Shown: positions 1-12,169 of the stretch, in pieces
Layout: every line of letters begins with the position of its first letter
Position numbering within the stretch: the stretch's first letter is position 1
Source: Plasmodium coatneyi
Taxonomy: Eukaryota > Apicomplexa > Aconoidasida > Haemosporida > Plasmodiidae
Direction of reading: 5' to 3'
NCBI RefSeq assembly: GCF_001680005.1
Contig: NC_033568.1
Location: 744,001 to 808,000 of the forward strand
DNA: 64,000 nt
The notes under the pieces: generated by a model
Told to the model about the DNA's origin: nothing
Seen by the model: the letters and a program-made list of their open reading frames with translations, nothing else
The model's database searches: none
Made by a program: the position numbers and the translations under genes

Positions 1-1099
1 AGGGGTCATAGTAGCTCCCTGGTTTCTTCTTTATTTTACATGCGTAATAATAGTTCCTTACAATTCCATCGGCCAATGTTACATCATTCTGCCACCTTTC
101 TAGTACTCCTTCTACTTCCCTTTTTACATCCTCCTTACAGTCGCTCACCCCACGGGTTACTGTACAAGTCGTTCTTCCATCGAACCTACTGTATTCTTCT
201 TCTGAGGGCAATTTAAATGTACTTGTTACCTATAAATATAATAAACAAAAAAAAATGGAACATGTGTAGTTGGGTGTTTCCCCATATGTACTTCTTCTTA
301 CATATTATTATTATTACATTAAGTATAATGTACTGTATTTATATATATTTATTCATATACGCTAACTAAGGAGGGGACCAACCTGTGTTGCTGCTGCTAG
401 ATTTTCCACTGGAGCTCCTGCTGCTCGTTTGGCAGTAGCATGGCAGTCTAATTTTTCTGGTTCTTTATATTCTTCCCTCTTTTTTGGGTTCTCCTTAAAA
501 TCGGTACAATATTGATATCCGCCTCTGTTTCGGCAATACGAACTCAACTGCGAATATGCTGTTTGGGCTGTGCTGTACAAGGTTTCACATTTGTTCTTTT
601 GGCAATAATTTCTACAATCGTCTTTTTTTTTTGGTAACTCCTTATAGTTATAGTTGTAGTCGAATAGTGTTTTACCTTGGTCGAAACGTTCCTTCAAAAT
701 ATCTCCGTACAGATTTTTACAATCACATGTAGGATCGAATTCTGTCAGCTTATCATAAATTGTCCTCATAATCATTGAGAGAGACAACCCCTTAAATTTT
801 TCCTTTATTTTTTCGCCTAACCAATAATAAAAGAAGCCGTAAAGATCATCATCACCCAAATATTCCAACCAATCCCCCCTTCCTCCTCTGTTACAAACGT
901 TACAGTAGTTTTTTGCAATTATATGGATCAACTCCCAATCTTGCCCTTGGTACGAGTATAATGAGTTCTTCAGTGGTCCTTCCAGTTCACTGACGTTCTT
1001 ATTTGTTCCTTGGAATCTACAACTTCTTCCTTCTCTTCCCTTATCAAAATGAGCATATATGTCCTCTGAGGGTAATGAATGTGAATCTCCTTCCTTCCC
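1..1099 (-). CDS. kir: KIR/PIR variant antigen, two-domain, partial (3' end outside window)
   Basis: Two domain exons are visible. The first, 1099-383 (239 codons), follows a TTTAG acceptor and opens with GKEGDSHS before LPSEDIYAHFD. Its core GFFYYWLGEK lies at exon codons about 88-97, preceded by an NYCNVC motif, and it ends at an ACACAG donor before GTTGGT. The second, from 229 past the left edge, follows TTATAG, opens with a short lead then LPSEEEYSRFD, and carries the related NYYYAC motif. Both exons are phase 0. The transmembrane and tail exons lie outside the window. No convincing first exon was found in 1100-1900; candidates were weak. By family this is an exported, membrane-anchored variant antigen. 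Its upstream DNA matches that of the gene at 40655-44164, so it is probably the third gene of the preceding unit. Confidence 0.8.
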
Positions 1100-1955
1100 C
1101 TAAATAAAATATATGGAATTGAAATATGTGTGCACATATCCTCCCACATTACTTCCTATTATATGATATACATGTGGAACATTATATATATATGTATGTG
1201 TACACACATACACATATACTACTATGTGTATATATACACATTTTTAATAATGGAATGAACTTTTTATTATTCTATTACCATTGTTTATGTGTACATATTC
1301 CTTATATATGATATGAATTTTATATATTAAAATATGTTCATGTGCTCATGTGTTCATGTAGTTTGGAAATACATATCCCAGTTCAAATTGATTTATGATG
1401 ATTATGAAATGTGTAGGTATTGAATTTTTATTCTTCCTTTCCCCTCACAGTACACAATGCTTAATTTTTCAAACAATGATAATCCACAGTCCACATGCAC
1501 TGAAATCATCATGTGCATATAATTAAAGTAAAAATATCAATGAACACACACAGAACTGTAACAAAGTAAAAAAAGTAAAGAACGAGCTCTACTCCCCTCC
1601 TCCTCCCCCCCCCTTTACTACTTTCTCCTTCATTATATATTACTGAATTCTGCAAAATTGCGCATAAGAATATGTTGCAGTATACACAAATTCTTCTCCT
1701 GCATTCGTGATCATTCAACAATAATGATTCCCTCCTTTTATCTTTCTCAGTTAAATACATACAAATAACTTATTCACACACAAGGTGTGTATACCATATT
1801 ATCTAAGCTTCCCTTTCCCTTTTAGTGCACATTTAAGTTCATCTTTTTTTACCTACCGCTACCCTTCTTTTTCCTTGCATCCTAATATGTACAACCTGAA
1901 TATTTTTATTTATATGTGTGACGCGTACATTCATTATCCGAGCTACTACTTCCGC
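1100..1955 (-). promoter_or_regulatory. 5' flank of the left-edge KIR gene, conserved with 44.4-44.8 kb
   Basis: This A/T-rich stretch should hold the missing first exon and promoter. About 1500-1950 is similar to 44440-44760, the upstream region of another minus-strand KIR gene. A shared block at about 1688 reads GATCATTCAACAATAATGAT. The similarity stops near 1955. Confidence 0.45.
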
Positions 1956-2935
1956 CCCCCCTGAATCCACAATATACCTTACATGTTAATGCACTCTTTC
2001 CCTTCGTTTTTTCTTTTTTCTTTTTTCCTTTTTTTTTCCTTTCTTTCCTTTTCTTCCCCTTTCTTTTTTTTTCCTTCCTTTTTTTTCCTTCCCTTTCATT
2101 CCTCCTTCCTTATTCCTTCCTTTTGTTTCCTTTCTTCCTTCTTTCCTTTTCTTTCCTTCTTGTTCCTTCTTATTCCTTCTTATTCCTCCTTTCCTTAGAC
2201 CTCTTTCCTTCCTTCCCTCAGGAAGTACCTCCCTTCTAGCACCCCTAACAACGTTCATTCTACCATCCCTAACAACCTTCCTTCCACCTACCCACCTAAC
2301 ACAATCTTCCTTCCTCCATCCAACCCCCCATAACAACCTATAACCTACCACCCTAATAACCCACCTAACAACGCACCTACAACCCTACCACCCTACCACC
2401 TAACACCACCTTTCTTCCACCAACCATCCCTAGCAACCTTCCTTCCACCCTAACAACCCTTAACAATCTTCCTTCCACCTACCATCCTAACAATCCTCCT
2501 TCCACCAACCACCCTAACAACTTTCCTTCCACCAACCATCCCTAACATAACCTTTATTCCACTGCTAACAACCTTCCTTTCCATCCCCGAAACAACGGTT
2601 CTCCTTCCACCACTGTAACAACCTTCCTTCCACCCCGAACAACCCACCTACCACCTTACCACCACTAACACAACCTTCCTTCCACCCTACCACCCTACCA
2701 CCCTACCACCCTACCACCCCTAACACAACCTTCCTTGCATCCCTAACAACCCATCCTCCACCAACCACCACCATAACAACACACATACCACCTAACACAA
2801 CCTTCCTTCCTCCTAACACCACCCTATCATCCTTAACAAAACTCCCCTGCCACCTCTTTCAAACTTCCTTCAACATTTGTTCAACACTCCTTCATCCTCT
2901 CTTCCTTCCTCCTACTTAGAGCTTTCCTTCATAAA
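1956..2935. repeat. Pyrimidine-rich tract and CCTTCC/CTAACAACC minisatellite
   Basis: The tract starts with the spacer motif ACATGTTAATGCAC, which recurs in other unit spacers. It continues as TTCC/CTTT-rich DNA to about 2220 and then as degenerate copies of CTTCCTTCCACC and CCTAACAACC. Open frames on either strand are only reflections of the skewed composition. No gene is seen. Confidence 0.8.
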
Positions 2936-3250
2936 CAATGAAACATAAAACCTAAAGCCCTGAATCCTGAACCATAAACCCTCAACATTAAACTCTAAAC
3001 TCCGAGCAAAAATCCTTAAAAACTAAATCCTAAAGCCTGAAAGCCTAAACCGTGAACCCTAAAATCCTAAACCCTAAAAACCTAAATCCTCAAACGCTAA
3101 AGCCTGCACCCTAAACCCTGAACCGTAAAGCCTGAACTCTAAACACATAACCCTAATCCCTGAACCCTAAACCCTGAATCCCTAAAACCTAAGCCCATAA
3201 ACACTAAACACTAAAGCCCTAAACCCTGAACCGTAAAGCCTGAACCATGA
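2936..3250. repeat. Interstitial telomere-like repeat, C-rich strand on +
   Basis: Degenerate tandem copies of CCCTAAA and CCCTGAA match the C-strand of the GGGTT(T/C)A telomere repeat. The block sits between the left-edge minus-strand gene and the plus-strand gene at 3961. A G-rich half is not present, unlike in later units. Confidence 0.85.
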
Positions 3251-3960
3251 AGCATCGGAAAAAATTGTAGAAAGTAAAAGGAAAAAACAAAAAATAAAAG
3301 AAAGGAAGATGAAGAAAAAGGGAAGGAACAGATGGAAACTTACTGTTACTTAGTGGTTATAAATGAAAAAAGGGTGTTGTACTATAGAATAGTACTATAG
3401 GAATTTATATATTCCTCCTTCTCTTTTAAGTATATATTAATTCAAGTCTTGGTATATTATATATATTGTTCATGTATTCCTTCTATATGTTCACGCTTTT
3501 TTCATTGCAGTATTCATATATTCATACATTAAGGGGGAATACCGTACATGTGAACTGTACTACATATGAATGAGTGTACACATTTAGGGGGGAGTAAAAT
3601 ATTACTTATATGAACTATACTATATGTATTCAAACAATTTCTAATTGTCTCCTTCGGTAACAGGAAAGGATAAGTGAATAATACATGCTAAAATTCATGC
3701 AAAGGAATATTATCTCCTAAGCACACCACAGTTAATGGAAATAAATGAAAGTAAGTTGCTGTGGGTTATTATGTGCAATTGAATAGTATAATGAATATAT
3801 AAAGAATGCGCAAAATTAGGGAGTCAAAATCTAGTGCTCATTTACGTATAATCATTATAGAAAATGGAAAATGTTCATGTGTTTATTCTGTATAAATATT
3901 TAAGAAGTATATTTCAATATAAATTCATTTGGCATATACAAAGGAATATACACACAAACT
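3251..3960 (+). promoter_or_regulatory. 5' flank of KIR gene at 3961
   Basis: A/T-rich intergenic DNA without an open gene. It is the presumed promoter and 5' UTR of the plus-strand gene by position only. No specific motif could be assigned. Confidence 0.3.
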
Positions 3961-5423
3961 ATGACAGGGACAAAGGATCCATTGAAGGTTCGTTGTTATC
4001 CGTTCAAAATGAATTATTTAATTATGTGTGCATAATGTATTAAGTTAAGAAGTAAGAACACATGGGAACATACATATTCTCTTATTACATTAATAGGTAA
4101 AGAAATTGGAAGATTTACCTTCGGAAAGAAGGTACAAGAAGTTTGATGAAGGGGAAGGGGGTGCTGTGGAAATGGACGAAGAGGAAGGTGGTACTGAGTG
4201 TAAAGTGGAAACGGTGAAGCCCACTTTAGAAATTACATTAACTCAGTATAAGGATATGGAGCCATATATTGATAGTATTGCAAGAGGTTGGTGTTCCGTA
4301 ATTAATAGTGCGAACGAAAAAAGGGAAGCAGCAGGAACGGGAGAAAGGAAAAAAGAAGTGGAGGGTGTTGTATATAACCTGTTTTATTTTTGGCTGGGGA
4401 GTAAAGTGTGGAGTGATGAAAACGGAAGTGGGAACTTCTCAGGAACTATGGGAAAAATTTACCAAGCACTCAAGAAGGACTTCCCCGCCCCAAAATATAC
4501 GTTTGGAAATATATGCACGAAGAATATTGACAGAGAGACTTTTAACCTATGGAAACTAGCATATGAGTACTATAAGTACCATGACGAAATAGGAGAGGAC
4601 TTGGGGGAAACTAATCCTGATGTGACTCCTTGTACTTATGAGTACAACGAGTATCTGCAGAAAGCCTATTCAGCCTACAGTAGAGTGTATGAAAGATGTA
4701 AAGGGAATACTAATGGTACATATTGTAAAGAATTTACAGAAATGTTTGAAGATTATGGACATGAGAAACTTTCACAATTCAAATGTAGGGCGGTATATAG
4801 GGAAAGACCTATAGCCCATACAGGCACCACCACTGCAACCGCCATATCATCCATATTCTCCATCCTAGGACTTGGACTAGCCGTTACTTTCTTTTCATAT
4901 AAGGTATAGGAACAATTGGAATAAAAGAAATATAAGTAGTATAACTAATATGCACACACACACACCATTATTTTTATATATGGAGCAATAAATATGTAGC
5001 ATAAACTATGTATATATATGCCTACACGTCCATATAAACATGTACATATATATATACATATCGGTATATATATGTGCCGTATATGTGTATATATATGTCT
5101 AAACCCCTTCTTTCTTTCAGTACACTTCATTATTTTCTGGGATAAAAAACACCTTTGGGGACAGCAACATTAGTAGAAACATAAATAAAAGAACAACAAT
5201 TGAAAGAGACTTTGATACAAGAACAGAGGATACATTAACGACATACACAACTGAAAGTTCAACAGTAGCTTCAGCTGTAGGTTATACGGAAGAAGAATCT
5301 ACCATTTATAATGGTGGAAGACCATCCACAAGAGGAAGAAGAAGAAGAACAGTAGAAACAAATAATAATGGAAGGAATGGTCAACAACAGAAAAGAAATA
5401 ATATAAGTTATGGCCGTATGTAG
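3961..5423 (+). CDS. kir: KIR/PIR variant antigen, single-domain
   Basis: Three exons are supported: 3961-3987 (MTGTKDPLK, donor GTTCGT), 4097-4903 (acceptor AATAG, donor GTATAG) and 5121-5423 (acceptor TTTCAG). All join in phase 0 to give 378 residues. The domain opens with VKKLEDLPSERRY. The core LFYFWLG is at about residues 104-110, but the cysteine usual just before it is missing. A Glu/Gly-rich acidic insert lies at about 25-42. The transmembrane helix is at about 254-276, and the tail (279-378) ends in NNISYGRM. It converges with the gene at 6723-9254. The role, surface variant antigen of the infected erythrocyte, is inferred from the family. Confidence 0.88.
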
Positions 5424-5990
5424 TATGTACCATTGGAATGTAACACATTTCAAATGTAATGTTTCCTTCCCCTATTAATTATGAAGTAAGCTGTCTATGT
5501 AATGTTCAGTACATTACCCCCAAATAATTATGTAATATGCGAAAGGCAGGGAAGAAAAAAAAAATTCCTTCCTTTCCCCTCCATTTCACTTTATTTTATT
5601 TTGACTTGGTTTGGTTGGTTGGGATAAATTTCTTTTTTTACTTTATTTCGATTGGTTTGGCAAATTTTTTGTTCTGCTGAACATCTAAAATGTTCATTAA
5701 ATTTTTTTACAAGCTTCTATTTTTCTAATTTTTTTTATCTTAATAATTTGTTTTTTCTCTTTCCTAAGATTCAATTAATGGACATTTGAAAAGTGTTTCA
5801 AATTGTGCTCCAAGTTGTGCGCGAAGGTTCTCGCGGAGGTTCCCACGAAGGACGGTCCATCCCCTCCTTTTATGTTATACACATCTTTTAGATGTGCAAG
5901 TCACATATGAAGCTGGAATAGTAATATTAACATAAAAGAGAAGAAAAGTTGCGTCTTTCCCTGTGTGTGTTTATTCGATTCTACGTATAA
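5424..5990 (+). other. Conserved 3' flanking module of KIR gene
   Basis: Non-coding, A/T-rich. In inverted orientation it resembles 25811-26160 and 40076-40490, sharing for example the ACATCTTTTAGATGTGC region and the segment beside the A/T-rich array. All three lie on the 3' side of a KIR tail exon. Confidence 0.5.
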
Positions 5991-6265
5991 TATTAGCCAA
6001 AAAAAAAAAAAGGGGAATGCCCTAATATAAATTTTGTCACAGGAGAAAAAAATTGCAAAAAAAAAAAAAAAAAGTTCCCTAATAAAATTGTCCAAAAAGA
6101 AAAAATTAGCCCAAAAAAAGAAAAATTGCCCTAATACAAATTTTTCACAGAGAAAATTAGCCAAAAAAAAAAATGTCCAAAGAAAAAAAAGGATGCCCTA
6201 ATATAAATTTGTCACACAGAAAAAATTGCAAAAAGGATGTGTCAGAAAAATTGTCCAAAAAAAAA
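5991..6265 (-). repeat. A/T-rich dispersed repeat array, copy 1
   Basis: Several degenerate units on the minus strand contain GGACAATTTTTT, GTGCAATTTTTTCTGTGTG and ACAAATTTATATTAGGGCA. The same family occurs on the plus strand at 12.2, 25.3, 39.7 and 57.2 kb. Here it lies 3' of the plus-strand gene, so relative to its gene the orientation matches the other copies. Confidence 0.8.
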
Positions 6266-6722
6266 AAAAACAAAACAGAGCAAGGCAGAACAGTGCAAAA
6301 CACACAATAATAAAGTAACTTCCCCACGGACGCAAATCAAACGGTTGACAAAAAACGAGAGCGATTTCGCCTCCCCTGTGAAATACAAAAAAAAAAAAGG
6401 CGACCACGAAAAAAAGAAAAAAACAAAAAAAACATGCATGTGTTGGCACAGCATGTTTTTACTCAGTATGCGCATCGCGGAATTCTAACACTCGTGGAAT
6501 ATATAAAAAGAATGAGTTTTTCCTTTTTTCCGAGTTTTCTCTCACATGTGGGTTACATACAAATGTGCCTGTATTTGGACTAATCGTGTAAGAACAATTT
6601 TTTTTTTTCATGTTCTACTTTTTCTTTTTTTTTTGTTCATTTTTCTTTTTTTTTTTTCCTGTCTCTTCATTCTTTTTTTCGTTTTTCCTCTTTTTCGCTT
6701 CTTCTTTTTTAAATGAAAGAAA
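6266..6722. other. Convergent intergenic region, conserved with 20.3-20.6 kb
   Basis: This holds a segment (about 6400-6610) nearly repeated at 20390-20600, with shared stretches such as TTTTACTCAGTATGC and ATCGCGGAATTCTAACACTC, followed by poly(T). A short minus-strand open stretch at about 6300-6385 has no recognised family. It lies between two KIR 3' ends. Confidence 0.5.
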
Positions 6723-9254
6723 TTATCTAACATATGGGACAGAATATTCAGATGGGTCCGTTATTGAACCTATTGCTGTCGAACGAACTGTTGAATATTC
6801 GGTAGAATTGTCGTCATCTCCAAACTCATTAAATTCTCTTCTAATGGCGAACCTTCTATTTCTATTTTTACTGTTCTTTCTTCCTCCTCCAAAAAAAGAA
6901 TTACGTATCCATGAAGGTAAAAGATTACGCTAATAAAGGAAGAAATGGATGAAAGCGGGAGGGGGGCAACGTAATATATATGTGTCCGTATATATGTATA
7001 TATGTGGACATGTATATATATATGTACATGTACTCTATTCTGTACATACACACATGTGTACATATTCATGCATACATATATGTATGCACGTTGTACAGTC
7101 TATTCTATATTTGTATTGCTCAAATAAGGAAGGATTAATAATAAGGATAAACATCATTTTCCCTAATATTTTCACTTCACAATTATAATTATTACTTTGT
7201 ACAGAAGGTAAGCGACTGCTGGTAGTCCCACAGTGGGAAGTGCAGAGGAAATTGCTGCAGTAGTGGTGATGGAGCTACTCCCTGGAGTACTTGTATTTGC
7301 TGGAAGGATAGATGTGCTCTGCTCATCCCCTCCTGATAGAGTACTAACCGACGATTCACTTGACAATTGTTTGTCCTTAGGAAGGTTCCCATCGGGGGAC
7401 AACGTGACACTCTGAAGGTCAACTTTACTTTCCGTTTCACGTTCTTCCTTCGGCCCCTCCTGCGTGCTTCCAGCTTCTTCCCGAGGAGAATCTTCTTCTG
7501 AGGGGAGGTCTTGAGACAGTACTGTAGACACTACTGCAGGTGCTGAAGTGCAGTCTAATGGTTGTGGTTCCTGGTGTTTCTTCCACCAATCAGTCCCCTT
7601 AAAATATTGGCAATACTTATCATGATTCCTTTCACATTTATCACATAATTCTTCATATGCTGATTTAAAATTCCCGAGCTGTCTGTTATATTTCACACAG
7701 CGCGGATATGTATTCTCGCCCGGTTTCCCCTGTAGAGCACTGTAGTTATATTCACCCTCGAAGAATATTTTACTCTGTTCGAAAACGTCTAAGTCAACAT
7801 CGTTGTACAATTTATTGAACTCATCCTTACATTGGTCACTCGGAAGTTGACTGTAAATTTCCTTCATGATATCTGGAAATGAGCCCTGCTTCAAGTTGTT
7901 CTTTATTTTTTCACCTAACCAATAATACAGAAAGTAACAAGGTGTATTATCATCGGTTTCTTTTTTTCTTAATTCGCACACATAACAATAGGGGTCCATA
8001 ACTTCCTCGGCAGAAATACCATTTCCTGTGCGCGTTTTTAGTACTGTCTCTAAACTATCCCCCTTCCTCAGGCAGCATTCATGTGCTTCTTCCTGTCCAC
8101 CACACCCTATGCCTTCTTCTAACAGAGCGTACATGAATTCGGAGGGTAATTTAACTGAGTCATCCCTACCCTAAAAGTGTAAAATTAGTAAATAATGGAA
8201 CATATAGATGGATGTTGCTATGCGCCCTCTCACTCTTCTTCATTATATGATGGGGCAGGAGTGTTACACATATGTAGGTTGTTACATGTGTGTGTGTACA
8301 CACTACTGTGTTAGTCACCCCGAAATGATAGGAGGTTAACCGTTAATACTCCCGTTGATGATATCGGCATTAATGGAGGTTCCGCTGCCCGCATTGCATC
8401 ACACTCTAACTCTGACTCTGATATTGCTTTGTACTCCCCCTTTAATTTACTCTTACATTCTTGACAATATGCAGCATCGGCAGTACTGCTACGGCCACAC
8501 GTATCCTCCAATGTACTATATGCTTTCTTAGCTTCGTCCAATTTTCCCTTTAACTTTTGACATAAGGCAGATTCCTTATGCTCAGGTTTCTTCTGCAGTT
8601 TATAGTAGTTATAGTAGTAGTCATATAGTGTTTTAGCCTTCTGGAAGAGGTCCTTGTCAATACCAGGGTATAAATTATTGCAACTCCATTCGGACTGAAA
8701 TACCTGCAGTGCACTATGAACAAGGGAGATGGCAAAGGGGAACCTGAACTCATCGATTTTTCCTTTTATTTGATCACCAATCCAATAATATAGGAAATTA
8801 CAACGTTGATAATAATATAATGGTCCTTCCTCCTCCTTCATTGTTAATGCAAAACAGAATGCATTTACAATTTTGTCCACATAATCCTTATTAGTACTCC
8901 GTAACCAATCTAATAATATTTTTAATTCTGTCTCTATTTGCTGCTTCCTATCTTGCTTTCCATGAACTTCACAATGATTCTTATCTGTGTAGAACATAGC
9001 ATATATTTCTTCTGAGGGTAACATATTTGGATCTTCGTCCTACAAATACAATTAAGTAAGAATCAAAATATATATGTAGATGTGAAAACATTTCCAAATG
9101 TGCATGTATATACATTGTTCCAGTATATTCCGTTATGAATTCGAAATGTGGGAAGGAATGAAAAGAATGGGATTTTTTCCTTTCTCCTGTGTACTCCTTC
9201 TGTTTCTGTGTTCCACCCATCTTTTTGGACACTTACATCTGCCCCTAGTGCCAT
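6723..9254 (-). CDS. kir: KIR/PIR variant antigen, two-domain, EYSVPYVR-tail class
   Basis: Four exons: 9254-9237 (MALGAD, donor GTAAGT), 9039-8350 (donor GTATTA), 8170-7196 (acceptor TTTTAG, donor GTAATA) and 6929-6723 (acceptor TTATTAG), all phase 0, giving 629 residues. Domain 1 has CNFLYYWIGDQ at about residues 86-96. Domain 2 opens near 237 and has CYFLYYWLG at about 314-322 with an upstream YCYVC. A Glu/Ser/Thr-rich hinge spans about 430-535, the membrane helix about 538-559, and the tail ends EYSVPYVR. The exon 2 donor is the least certain boundary; it is chosen because the gene at 52338-54764 conserves a GGA/GTAT donor at the same site. The last intron is nearly identical to those of three other genes in the window. 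Confidence 0.88.
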
Positions 9255-10409
9255 TTTTCCTGCAATTGCATATATCTCTTGTATGTAAAATACACTTTTA
9301 TGTGTTAAGGAGGGCGAAAATTTTATTTACTTCCCTCTACACATGTTATATATATATATTTATATATAACATGTGCGTGTACAGGCAGCACATCACTACC
9401 CCCCCTTTTCACACCTACCACATTCCCTTCCTACATTCCTTAGACCCTTCCTTTCCTTCTTTCCTTTTACATTCCTTTAGTACAGTATGATATGATAGTT
9501 CTCTCCGTACGCTATTCTTTGAGGACATTGTAGAACATTACAGAACAGTGCATTATTATTATGTATATTACACGCAAGCATGCTCCCCTTTATTATGCAC
9601 ATATGGAGAGGAAAGGGTGCTTGCACAACTGCCTTTCTTCTTTAGAAAAAAATTTCAGCATGTGACATTTATTCTATATTCTATTTTGCTATTCTTAAAT
9701 GGAAAGGGGGGGCGTTGGGGTGGGGGTGGCAGGTGGGTTGTTAGATCATTAAAGTATTGTTAGATCACATATATATATATTGTGTGGTGCAGTGCACAGT
9801 TGATACGTATTGTATGCGGTTCATTTTATATATGTGCAGCAGAGAACAACTTCCTTTCTCCTCTTCCTTCCATTTACCACCCCTAACAACCTTCCTTCCC
9901 CCATACGGGGCAATGTGCACATAGTTATTATTAGTACTCATCGGAATAATCTTAATTTATAGTGTACATACACTCCCTCCGTGTGACATAAAGGGAAGGA
10001 ACTGCACTAAATATTACATATGAACAAAGTTCCTCATGCATTACGCACCTCCATTTTTTATATAGTAGTGCCGTGCCTCCGTCACACTTTCTCCCATACA
10101 TGGTAGGGGGGGGGAGGGGTGCGCATATTCCTTTTTTCCGCTTATGGTTCATTAGTGCGAGTGTAATTACATTTTTATCGCCCCCCTCACATACATGGTT
10201 GCCTGGTAAATAGGGGCGCCCTCCCCCTCCCCATACTTCCCTTTATCAGGCCCTAATTTATACACTACGAACAGTTCCTATTAGGTGCATGCATTGTGTT
10301 CCTGAGGTACCTCTTAACCTCCTCCCTTTCTGCCCTTGCCCAATCCACACTATACTTTACATGTTAATGCACCCTTCCTTTTCTTTCTCTTCTATTCATT
10401 TCTTTCCTT
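9255..10409 (-). promoter_or_regulatory. Conserved 5' region of EYSVPYVR-class gene, copy 1
   Basis: About 1.1 kb of non-coding DNA is conserved in order at 22.6-23.7, 36.8-38.1 and 54.8-56.0 kb. Shared landmarks include GATAGTTCTCTCCGTA, TTCTTTGAGGACAT, a G-rich GGCGTTGGGG stretch, GGGTTGTTAGATCA, GCATTACGCACC and CGTCACACTTTCTCCCATAC. Each copy lies directly upstream of the first exon of the same gene class, so it probably contains the promoter. No core element is proven. Confidence 0.55.
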
Positions 10410-10530
10410 TTATTTCTTTTTTTTTTTTTTTCTTTTTTTTTTTTTTTTATTTTTTACTTTATTTTTTTCTTCTTTCTTTTCTTTTATACTTCTTTTTTTT
10501 TATACACCCTTCCGGGTGTACCCCCCCCTG
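10410..10530. repeat. Poly(T) run plus TACACCC/GGGTGTA hairpin, copy 1
   Basis: A long T-rich run is followed by TACACCC (10503-10509), loop TTCC and GGGTGTA (10514-10520), then a C-run. The same arrangement recurs at 23.7, 38.1 and 56.1 kb. Confidence 0.7.
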
Positions 10531-11689
10531 CGGTCATTAAGTAGCAGGCCACATTGTTGTTCCTTATACCCCAAGAAAACGCTTAGGTCACACACCCTGA
10601 ACCTTTCATTCTAACACCCAGAACCCATATTCTTACACCCCCCCCCTTAAGTGCAACCACCTTGCTTTCTCCGTTCTACCACCCCTAACACCACCTTCCT
10701 TAGACCCCTTTCCTTCCTTAGATCCACCTGTTCTTCCCTTTCTCCTTAGATTCCTTCGTTCCTTCTCTCCTTAGGCCTCCCATTCCTTCCTCCTTAGATC
10801 CTCCTTCCATCCTTAAGACCCCTTCTTTCTCCTTAGACCCTCATTCATTCCTTCCTTAGACCCTCATTCATTCCTTCCTTAGACCCTTCATTTCCTTCCT
10901 ACCACCATACCACCACTAACAAACTTTTTTCCACCTACCACCACCCTAACAACCATCCTTCCACCAACCACCCCTAACAATCATCCTTCCACCAACCACC
11001 CCTAACAATCATCCTTCCACCAACCACCCCTAACAACCATCCTTCCACCAACCACCCCTAACAATCACCTTCCACCAACCACCCCTAACAATCATGCTTC
11101 CGTCAAAACCCTAAACAATGAACCCTTAAACCAGAAACCTGAACCCTTAAACCAGAAACCTGAACCCTTAAACCAGAAACCTGAACCCTTAAACCAGAAA
11201 CCTGAACCCCTAAACCAGAAACCTGAACCCTTAACCCTAAACTCTGAAGACTAAACCATAAAATCTGAATCCTAAATCCAGAACCCTAAACCCTGAAACT
11301 GAACCCTAAACCCTCAAAACCCAAACCCTAAACCCTGAAACCCAAACCCTAAACCCTGAAACCCAAACCCTAAACCCTGAACCCTAAACCCTAAACCCTG
11401 AACCCTAAAACTTCCTTCTCCCGTAGACACTTTCCTTCTTTTTAACCCTTTGCCTTCCTTAGACCCTCCTTCCTTTCCACCTTACACATTTCTTCACTTG
11501 CTTCCTTAGATCCCTCCTTTCCTTCCTCCTACTTAAACGCCTTTCCTTCCTCCTACTTAAACGCCTTTCCTTCCTCCTTAGACCCTTCTTTCCTACAAAC
11601 CCTGTCCTTCCTTCCTTAGACCCCTTTCCTTGCTTAGGCCCCCTTCTTCTCTTCCTCCTTAGACCCTTTTTTCCTTATTTATTCTGTGG
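10531..11689. repeat. Spacer minisatellites and telomere-like repeats
   Basis: The stretch holds tandem CACCAACCACCCCTAACAAT units (about 10950-11090), CCTTAAACCAGAAACCTGAA units of about 21 bp (about 11110-11230), CCCTAAACCCTGAA telomere-like copies (about 11230-11410) and CTTCCTTAGACCC repeats to the end. No gene is seen. Confidence 0.75.
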
Positions 11690-11990
11690 GGGGGACGCGC
11701 CCCCTCAAACCAGACACGCAAAACCAACCTGCTCCGTGGGAAAGCAAATCCCCCTTCTTTTTCCGGAAGGGGAACCAACGAAAAATGGACCTCCTCCCGT
11801 TCAACAGAGAGAGACGCACATATGATTGGATTGCACTCCCCTCCCTGTCCTTCATCCACCAAAGTGTGACCTCTCCCCCTTGCAGCGAAGCTCAGTCTCC
11901 ATTTTGTTGCACACAAAATAGGTGGATTGAAATTGTATAGTTGCAAATGTCCAAATATAAAATTTTGTAAGAGAAGTTGCGCACAAGCAT
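11690..11990. other. Conserved GC-richer spacer element, copy 1 (possible ncRNA)
   Basis: A block of about 250-300 bp recurs at 24830-25040 and 39070-39380, always just before an A/T-rich array. Shared pieces are GGGGAACCAACGAAAAATGG, CACATATGATTG, CACTCCCCTCC and CACCAAAGTGTGACC. A minus-strand open frame crosses it in each copy, but it has no recognised family and its ends differ, so a non-coding role is at least as likely. Confidence 0.45.
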
Positions 11991-12169
11991 GGTTATTCCA
12001 TTCATATATAGAACGTCCACTTAAATTTCCTTGGATGTGCGATGTGCACACTCGTCCCTCCTCTTTTTTTTTTCCGTGTGTGTGTTCGCAAAGAAAATAT
12101 ATGCTATACAGTTCAACAGTGTAAACAATTCGGACGCGCGAACAAAAACATGGTTCCCCCCCTTCTTTT

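Noticed and set aside
1100..1900. Candidate first exons for the left-edge KIR gene (for example ATG near 1296 or near 1878)
   Set aside because: They are either a single codon or need an intron of about 750 bp, unlike the 110-370 bp first introns of all other genes here.
1983..2351. Open frames on both strands of the pyrimidine tract
   Set aside because: They encode only Phe/Ser/Leu or Lys/Arg/Glu runs, as expected from TTCC/GGAA repeats.
9098..9490. Plus-strand frame of 130 codons upstream of a KIR gene
   Set aside because: It runs antisense over the first exon and 5' region of the minus-strand gene, is not kept open in the other three copies of the region, and has skewed composition.
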